This document shows positions 57,384-64,000 of a DNA stretch of 64,000 nt, piece after piece. Numbering within the stretch: position 1 is the first letter of the stretch; each line of letters begins with the position of its first letter. This DNA is from Endothia cerciana. Taxonomy: Eukaryota; Ascomycota; Sordariomycetes; Diaporthales; Cryphonectriaceae. The DNA is taken from contig JALRMH010000004.1 of the NCBI GenBank assembly GCA_026119935.1, forward strand, positions 310,001-374,000, given 5' to 3'. A program made the position numbers and the translations under genes. Below the pieces are notes generated by a model. That model did no database searches, had not been told where the DNA came from, and saw nothing but the letters and a program-made list of their open reading frames with translations.

Positions 57384-59666
57384 CTATCCCAGTATCAAAT
57401 GCACGTCTCCAAGATTATGGCCATCCCACATTTGCTTTGAGACGAAGCCAGAGCCCTTGCGATACGCGACACCGTCGACCCACTCGACCCAGAGGACCCC
57501 ATAAAAGGCATGGGCATCCCTCCCGGGTTCGTCCTCATCTTTCCAGGGCCTGGGAGTCGGCCAGTGCTGCAGGCACACCGCAGCGAGCTCGACCTCCCGG
57601 GTGCCGGCAGACTCGGCGTGTGGGAAGTAGGCGGGGTCCTCGTCGAACAGGAGCTGGAGCCACCCGCACAGCACGCCGGCGTCGTTGACGAGCTTGACTC
57701 GGTCGTAGATCCGCACCTGCCACTGGCGCTCTGCGACCGCGATGTCGGCGCGGGAGGCCCAGGCGGCGCGGAACCAACCGCGCTTCGTCTCGCAGGAGAT
57801 GTACGGATGCTGTGCCGGCATGCAAGGCACTGCGTTCTCGTCGACGAGCGCCAACGGTAAGGGACACCAGTAGTGCTTGTCAGGCAGCGCCGTGTGCCGG
57901 TAGACGTGCTGACCGAGAAATCCTGGCTGCCGTTCGGACACTTGACCGTGCTTGCTGGGGCCGTATGTCTCCCTTACCCATCCATCGGGCGCGGGGGATT
58001 CGGGAATCTTCATCTGGTCTCGAAATTGGAACCAAGCTGGTTGGATGGCCCTCTTGGCGGTCGAGCTGGGTGTCTCGTGATTGTACCACTGGGTGATGGG
58101 CGTCGTAACGGGCTTTGGTAGCATTGTAAATGCTCCCATGCTCTCCTCGTCGGCCATCCGCAGACGATGAAACTGCCATCCAACCCAGGACCAAGAGGGC
58201 AACTGGGACTGCGGCAGGACTGAGTGACGGCTGAGCCCCCCGGAGGGCGTCCGTCTTGTGAGCTTTTGCGCGGAAAACGAGTCCCATAACAACGCCGCGT
58301 CGAAACACATCTCTGGCAGACCGAACAGGAACCCGCCCTGAAAGGCGCGACTGAGAAGGGCAAGAAGGCCCATCACCCCTGGCAGTGCATCTTCAGGGAA
58401 CGTGAGCTTCCGACTGTTGTACTCACCAAGCATCAAGCCCAGCCTCTCAAAGTCCGGCTCCCAGGCCCGAAGGTAAGACTCAGGAGATACGGCTTGGTCC
58501 TCGCCCGTGCTCTCTTCGGATTCAACTCGGTCCTCATGCCAGCTGGCGCAGGCGCACTTCCAGTGGATCTGCTTCTCGGCGAATATGAGGCGTCGCTTTG
58601 AGAACAAGAACTCCTGAAAGGTCCAGCCTCTCTCAAAGTATGGTGAGCAACCAGGCTCATTCTTCAGGACCGGCTGTTGTCTGACGACGATCTCGTCGCC
58701 ATCTATCCAAGGAAAGGTCTGTTGTGAGAAATCCCGCGGCTGAGATATCCCCTCGAGGCCAGGTATCCCGCCCATAGCGTCACCGTCCGTTGGCACAATC
58801 GTCATCTTGGCCGAGGCATAGATCGCGCCCATCATCTGGAGCTCCTGAGCCATGTGTTCGTCGTCCCCTTGCATCAGACAGATGGCGTCTGCCCAGAGAT
58901 AGCGCTCGCCCAAGGCCCTGACCAGTTTTATGGCGTGCTTGATTATTGGTGGGATATTATGGGCATGGGCGGATGACGACAGACCCCCAGGTTTTCCAAA
59001 CTCGTTCAAGATATCGGCATCCGTCTGGAAACCGCCGCAGCTGCCCCATCGGTAGCTCAAGGCGACGTACTCAAGATCGATGTGACCTGGTATCAGACGT
59101 TCGTCCACCACGTCAATCAACAACGCTGGAGACACGCGGCGGACGCTGAGTGGGTTCTGACATCTGGCACCATGACGGTGGACGCAGTTCGTGATCCACT
59201 TCCTCGCCAAGCTCAGGTCAATCCATTCCCTGTCGAGATCACGGCCAGAGCCGGATACCTCCTCACTGTCCCCGGGCTTGACCAGCAGCAAGTCCCAGTA
59301 CAGGCCGGGCCTGAGCTGGCCGAGCGAGCTGCTCACCTTGATGCGCGCCTGACCAGCGCCGTCCGCCGCGATGAGGACGAGGTTGTGAGGTTCTCCCACC
59401 AACCCAGAGGCCTGAATGCGCTCCCCGTAGGCTCTGCGGATCCACCTCAGGAGGTGATCGTGAGCCTGACACGGCAGCTCGAGTAGCTCGTCCAGGAGGC
59501 CCAGGTCGATCCGCGCACCGGCATCGCAGAATACCGTACTGAGGCCCAGGCACACCTTGCAGCCGTTCTTCCGTCTACGTTTGGACCTGCGCGGTCTGAC
59601 GTGTGCCGTGCTGGGACCATGGCGTTCCTTCTTCCCGGCTGCGAAGGATTCCGACAAAAACCTCAT
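57384..59666 (-). CDS. HET-domain (heterokaryon incompatibility) protein
   Basis: Intronless, 760 aa. The HET domain begins at about residue 196 (IDLEYVALSYRWGSCGGFQT) and continues through IPPIIKHAIKLVRALGERYL and WADAICLMQGDDEHMAQELQ to AIYASAKMTIVPTDGDAMGG, the classic three blocks; RGWTFQEFLFSKRRLIFAEK is the usual downstream motif. Upstream are about 190 residues with a basic RRSKRRRKNGCKVCLGLSTV segment. The C-terminal 350 residues lack repeats I recognise (no WD or NACHT), so the gene belongs to the large group of stand-alone HET proteins. Family knowledge: HET domains trigger a cell-death reaction after fusion of unlike hyphae; the role of this copy is unknown. It sits next to a broken 2EXR-type gene. 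Confidence 0.9.
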   Translation of the reverse strand: MRFLSESFAAGKKERHGPSTAHVRPRRSKRRRKNGCKVCLGLSTVFCDAGARIDLGLLDELLELPCQAHDHLLRWIRRAYGERIQASGLVGEPHNLVLIAADGAGQARIKVSSSLGQLRPGLYWDLLLVKPGDSEEVSGSGRDLDREWIDLSLARKWITNCVHRHGARCQNPLSVRRVSPALLIDVVDERLIPGHIDLEYVALSYRWGSCGGFQTDADILNEFGKPGGLSSSAHAHNIPPIIKHAIKLVRALGERYLWADAICLMQGDDEHMAQELQMMGAIYASAKMTIVPTDGDAMGGIPGLEGISQPRDFSQQTFPWIDGDEIVVRQQPVLKNEPGCSPYFERGWTFQEFLFSKRRLIFAEKQIHWKCACASWHEDRVESEESTGEDQAVSPESYLRAWEPDFERLGLMLGEYNSRKLTFPEDALPGVMGLLALLSRAFQGGFLFGLPEMCFDAALLWDSFSAQKLTRRTPSGGLSRHSVLPQSQLPSWSWVGWQFHRLRMADEESMGAFTMLPKPVTTPITQWYNHETPSSTAKRAIQPAWFQFRDQMKIPESPAPDGWVRETYGPSKHGQVSERQPGFLGQHVYRHTALPDKHYWCPLPLALVDENAVPCMPAQHPYISCETKRGWFRAAWASRADIAVAERQWQVRIYDRVKLVNDAGVLCGWLQLLFDEDPAYFPHAESAGTREVELAAVCLQHWPTPRPWKDEDEPGRDAHAFYGVLWVEWVDGVAYRKGSGFVSKQMWDGHNLGDVHLILG

Positions 59667-60446
59667 CTCGTTGTCTGCTCAGAAGCTGGTTACTTCGACA
59701 GCTAGGGGCGTGCGTGTAATTCAACATTCAATGAAACAAAAAGAGGTCTTTAGAACTGCATATCAGCAGGGCTGGCCATGGGGGGACGCCACGCATCCAG
59801 GCACTGGAGCTGCATGTCAGCTGAGAAAGACCCGGGCAGGTGCTCGTGCCCTGACCAACAGCAGGCGACGGCCCCCGCTGTATTGCTTCAGGAGGTGCTG
59901 GGAATCGAGGTGCCATGCAGAAAGCTACACACGCTTCTGCCTCTTACAAAATATGTACCCTCCAGACCTAATATCTCGTCAGAGGGTCCTGGCAAGGTAA
60001 ATGACATCCCTCTCTGTGTGTTTCTTTGTGTGCTCCTCAGTACACACCTCTAGTGTTATCATGACTGTAGATCTGCAACAGCCATTTTTAACTCTGCGAA
60101 TATCCGTCCTCATCTTGAGGACTTCAGAAGTGTTGAAGTGTGAATCAAACGGGGCCGACCTCGGCCCCAAGGTAGGAGGAAGACAAGACCACCCTAACCC
60201 TACCCCAGTCTTTCAGTCGAAGACCAATGACGTCGCTAGATGCTGTAGTGCCGAGAACCCCCGTAGTACATAGTACAAAGTACGGCACGCGACGGTGGGT
60301 GGTGCTTATCTCAAAACTGAGAGTTTTCAAAACTACTCCGGGTCTCCTTGCCGCTGCTCGCGGCCCAGACCACAGCAACTCTGCAGCGTAGAACAAATGC
60401 GAAGACTCAAGTATCCGTCACTTCCGTCCCGGCCATAGAAGGCCCC

Positions 60447-60493
<47 letters not shown>
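59667..60493. promoter_or_regulatory. Divergent promoter region, HET / P5B ATPase
   Basis: 0.83 kb between divergent starts. It has a telomere-like CCCTAACCCTACCCC at 60193-60207 and ends in a (GCCA)n tract that reaches the ATPase start codon. No gene seen. Confidence 0.5.

Positions 60494-60494
<1 letters not shown>
60447..60494. repeat. (GCCA)12 tetranucleotide repeat ending in a start codon
   Basis: Twelve perfect GCCA units; the A of the last one is the first base of the ATPase ATG, giving the context GCCATGG. Confidence 0.95.
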
Positions 60495-63400
60495 TGGACG
60501 ACCCAGAAGGCGCGGGCCTGGATCGCAGGCGCCGGAGCAGCTACAACAGGAGTATGAGCAGGGGCAGGAGGGACGACGGCCAAGGCGCCGGCGACGGCTA
60601 CTACAGCGGTGCACCCTCGCCAGGCCCTTACAGGAGATTCAGCTTGAACCGGAGCAGTTCGAGCATCTTTGAGGACGTGGAGATGGCACAAGACGAGGTG
60701 AGTTGGTTGCTCAAGGATACACCGAATCGCCACGGGGCAGGACCGTGTAACTGACAATTCCGTGATACCAGCTCTATTCCGGGCCTGTCGCCGAGTCCCT
60801 GCCCACGAGCATATCAGCCTTTCACCGCCGCCGGAGCCGCGCCGACTCGACGACTAGTTTCGCCTTCTATCCGGACTCGCCTGAGGACCTGGACAGGGAG
60901 GCGCTGCTGGCCGAGGAAGGGGTTGTGTCGATCGAGGACCTGGACGAGATCCCCTTCGCGGTGGACACGGACGAAGAGGATGACGAGGAGGGGGCGGCGG
61001 GTGTGCTTCTCCCACAAGAGAGCCCAGATTCCAGCGAGAGGCCTTCACAAGATGACGACTCCTTCGCGCGAAGGCGGTCCTCGGCGCACTCTCACTACTC
61101 GGTACACTCGCGGTTGATACGGCGAGAGAGCAATATGACGGAGACGAGTGCGTACGGCGGCGGAAGATTCTCACAGAAGATATACATGCAAAATGAGGAC
61201 TTGATGATCGTCATCGCCGGCTTTCGGACCAGCGCCGTCGGGCTGGCCGCATACACTTTCATGTGTGCCGCCTCTTTCGGACTAGCCTGGCTCTTGTTCC
61301 GGTGGCTGCCAAGATGGCATGTCTGGTTGACGGGGAAGAAGGCACCGCTCAGGGAGGCGTCTTGGGTGGTCATTGAGAATCAGTGGAACGAGATGGCCAT
61401 ACTGGATGTCGATTCCAGGCCCTACGGGCGAGCGCTTTCTACAGTCTTTGGGAGCCCCGGCAAGAAGCTCTCGTCGAGTGCGTATACGTTGGAATATGAC
61501 GACGATCCGATCTTGGAGGAGCTGAGGGTAATCAACTACCGCTATGTGCGGTTCTACTACCATTCGCTGGCAGACAAGTTCAGGGTGAGCCACGGGTGGA
61601 AGGATCCCTTGTGGACTGACGTGAGGGCGGTCAGAGAGGGCGTTGACAGCGAGGAGAAGAACAACCGCGAGCTGGTGTTTGGATCTAATCTCATCGATAT
61701 CGAGCAAAAATCGGTCTTCCGGCTCCTAGTCGACGAGGTGTTCCATCCGTTCTATGTGTTCCAGATCGCGAGTCTGGTGCTCTGGTCGATGGACTCATAT
61801 TACTACTACGCCGTCGCTATCTTTGTCATGTCCGTGGTCAGTATCGCGACTACACTCGTCGAGACGCGCTCGACGATGAAACGCCTAAGGGAAATTTCCC
61901 GCTTCGAATGCGACGTTCGAGTGCTGCGAGATGGCTTCTGGAGCTATATCAGCTCGGGGGAACTGGTGCCGGGCGACATCTACGAGGTCACCGATCCGAA
62001 CCTAACGCAATTCCCGAGCGATAGTTTGCTGCTCAGCGGTGACTGTATCGTCAACGAAAGCATGCTGACAGGAGAGTCGGTGCCCGTCTCCAAGGCTCCA
62101 GCTACAGACGACACTCTGAGAGACATGAATCTGTCAGCATCGCAAGTAATGCCGGAGATTGCACGACATTTCCTGTTCTGTGGCACCAAGATCATTCGAG
62201 CCAGGAAACCCCAGGACGACCGGAACGAGGAGGCCGTGGCGCTGGCCATGGTCGTGCGGACAGGCTTCGACACAACGAAGGGCGCTCTGGTCCGATCCAT
62301 GCTCTTTCCCAAGCCGTCCGGGTTCAAGTTCTACCGGGACTCGTTCCGCTATATAGCAGTGATGGGATGTGTGGCTCTGGTGGGATTCACAGCATCATTT
62401 GTCAACTTCATACGCTTGGGGTTGGCTTGGCACCTTATCATTGTTCGGGCGTTGGATTTGATCACCATCGTCGTGCCGCCTGCCTTGCCTGCCACGCTGA
62501 CAATCGGCATCAACTTCGCGCTAAACCGACTGAAGGCGAAGCAGATATTCTGCATCAGCCCACAGAGAGTCAATGTTGGCGGCAAGCTGGATATCATGTG
62601 CTTCGATAAGACTGGCACGCTCACTGAGGATGGCCTGGACATCCTGGGGGTGCGAGTAGTAAACCGAGCCGCGAACCGGTTTGACGAGGTGCTCACCGAT
62701 GCAGCGACAATGGCCCCCCGAGCAGAGTCTGCCGCCAACGGGGCCCATCCTCCATCTTGCGATATGCAGAAAGCGGCTCTCTACACAATGGCCACGTGTC
62801 ACTCCTTGCGATCTGTCGACGATGAGCTCGTGGGAGACCCGTTGGACGTCAAAATGTTTGACTTCACTCGGTGGACATACGAAGAAGGCCAGCAGAGCTC
62901 CGGCGGTGATGATGACGAGGAGAACCTAGGTCTCTCACCATCGGTCGCGAGGCCGCCGCCAGACATGGCCCATGAATTGAGCAGCACCAACAGGTTTGGC
63001 GAATCCGTGCCTCTTGAGTTGGGCGTGCTCAAGTTGTTTGAGTTTGTCTCTCAGCTCCGCAGGATGAGCGTCATTGTTCGTACATTTGGCCAGCAGAGCG
63101 GAGACATCTACGTCAAGGGAGCACCGGAATGCATGCGGGAGATCTGCCGACCAGAAACGTTCCCGTCGGACTACGCCGAGCAGCTGGCTTACTACACCCA
63201 TAAGGGCTATCGGGTCATCGGGTGTGCCACAAAGCACATCAAGAAGCTGACCTGGGTCAAGGCCCAGAAGATGACGCGTGCGGATGTCGAGTCTGACCTT
63301 GACTTTGTCGGCTTCATCATCTTCGAGAACAAGCTGAAGCCCACCACGGCGGCGGTGCTCGATGAGCTTTTGCAGTCCAATATTGGCGCGGTGATGGTCA

Positions 63401-64000
63401 CGGGAGACAACATCCTAACAGCAATCAGCGTTGCAAGAGAGTGCAACCTGATCAATAAAACCGCGCACTGCTTCGTTCCTCGTTTCGTCGAAGGACACTC
63501 GAGAGATCCTGAAGCAAAGTTGCAGTGGGAGAGCATCGACAACCCTTCCTACTCACTGGACGAGAGGACACTGGTGCCCCTACCAGCACCAGTGGAAGGA
63601 GACGCCTCACTCCCGTACAACATCTCTGATCTACGCAACTACTCCATTGCCGTCAGCGGCGAAGTCTTTCGCTGGATTGTCGACTTCGCCCCCGTGGAGG
63701 TCCTCCACAGGATGCTCGTGACCGGCAAGATATACGCGCGCATGTCACCCGACGAGAAGCATGAGCTCGTCGAGAAGCTCCAGAGCATCGACTACTGTGC
63801 TGGCTTCTGCGGCGACGGCGCCAATGACTGCGGTGCGCTGAAGGCCGCAGACGTGGGCATCTCGCTATCCGAGGCCGAAGCATCAGTCGCAGCCCCATTC
63901 ACCAGCCGGGTCTTTGATATCACCTGCGTGCCAGAGGTCATCCGCGAAGGCCGCGCAGCCCTCGTTACCAGCTTCAGCTGCTTCAAGTACATGAGCCTGT
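60494..64000 (+). CDS. ypk9: P5B-type cation/polyamine ATPase (Ypk9/ATP13A2-like), C-terminus cut off
   Basis: Vacuolar or lysosomal P-type ATPase; the animal homologue ATP13A2 exports polyamines and loss makes cells metal-sensitive. Exons 60494-60697 and 60772 to beyond 64000; 1144 residues are visible. A long polar N-terminus (about 230 residues, acidic blocks such as DTDEEDDEEGAA) precedes the first membrane segments (AVGLAAYTFMCAASFGLAWL). The P5-specific NTD block follows, then the A-domain (LTGESVPVSKAP, the TGES loop). The membrane motif is PPALPATLTIGINFALNRLK, where PPALP marks P5B. The phosphorylation site is FDKTGTLTED with Asp680. The P-domain ends in CGDGANDCGALKAADVGISL. The sequence stops in the membrane region after SRVFDITCVPEVIREGRAAL. 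The 74-bp intron is fixed by frame. Confidence 0.95.

Overview
This window is nuclear DNA of a filamentous ascomycete (Pezizomycotina, most likely a Sordariomycete). Almost every gene is interrupted by short spliceosomal introns, mostly about 52-195 bp. These carry fungal-type signals: GTRNGT donors, CTRAC or CTAAC branch points close to the acceptor, and an AG end. The encoded proteins are typically fungal, namely Ecm14, Urc1, Ham1, Fap7, class V myosin Myo2, a HET-domain protein and a Ypk9-type P5B ATPase. Exon boundaries below were worked out by hand from reading frames, splice signals and remembered family sequences. No alignment was run.

Layout, left to right. 1-20 kb: the 5' end of an unknown protein (-), Ecm14 pseudo-carboxypeptidase (+), an MGST3-like MAPEG protein (-), a BRCT-containing family X DNA polymerase (-), TFIIE alpha (+), a mitochondrial alpha/beta hydrolase (+), a Rab18-like GTPase (-), ribosomal protein eS1 (-) and a small unknown protein (-). 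20-32 kb: a long gene-free interval, then Urc1 (-, 17 exons), Elf1 (+), uracil phosphoribosyltransferase (-) and a WAPL-like cohesin release factor (+). 32-48 kb: Rheb (+), cytosolic seryl-tRNA synthetase (+), a ZUFSP/Mug105-type deubiquitinase (+), Ham1 ITPase (-), Fap7/AK6 (-), Nap1 (-) and 3-phosphoglycerate dehydrogenase (+). 48-64 kb: Myo2 (+), a broken 2EXR-type gene (+), a HET-domain gene (-) and a P5B cation ATPase (+) that runs off the window.

Most of the window is a housekeeping block: transcription (TFIIE, Elf1), translation and ribosome assembly (eS1, SerRS, Fap7), chromatin (Nap1, WAPL), nucleotide hygiene and metabolism (Ham1, Urc1, UPRT), signalling and trafficking (Rheb, Rab18, Myo2). 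Two places stand out. First, Urc1 and a uracil phosphoribosyltransferase sit about 2 kb apart with only Elf1 between them, which suggests a remnant or loose form of the uracil-catabolism (URC) gene neighbourhood. Second, 56.2-59.7 kb carries two fast-evolving accessory families (2EXR with an in-frame stop, and HET) between conserved genes.

The most useful structural results are a 4-nt micro-exon needed to keep Urc1 in frame, a short 5' exon giving Ecm14 its signal peptide, the Glu-to-Lys change that makes Ecm14 catalytically dead, and a (GCCA)12 tract whose last unit forms the start codon of the P5B ATPase. I saw no CRISPR array, intact transposon, rRNA or convincing tRNA gene.
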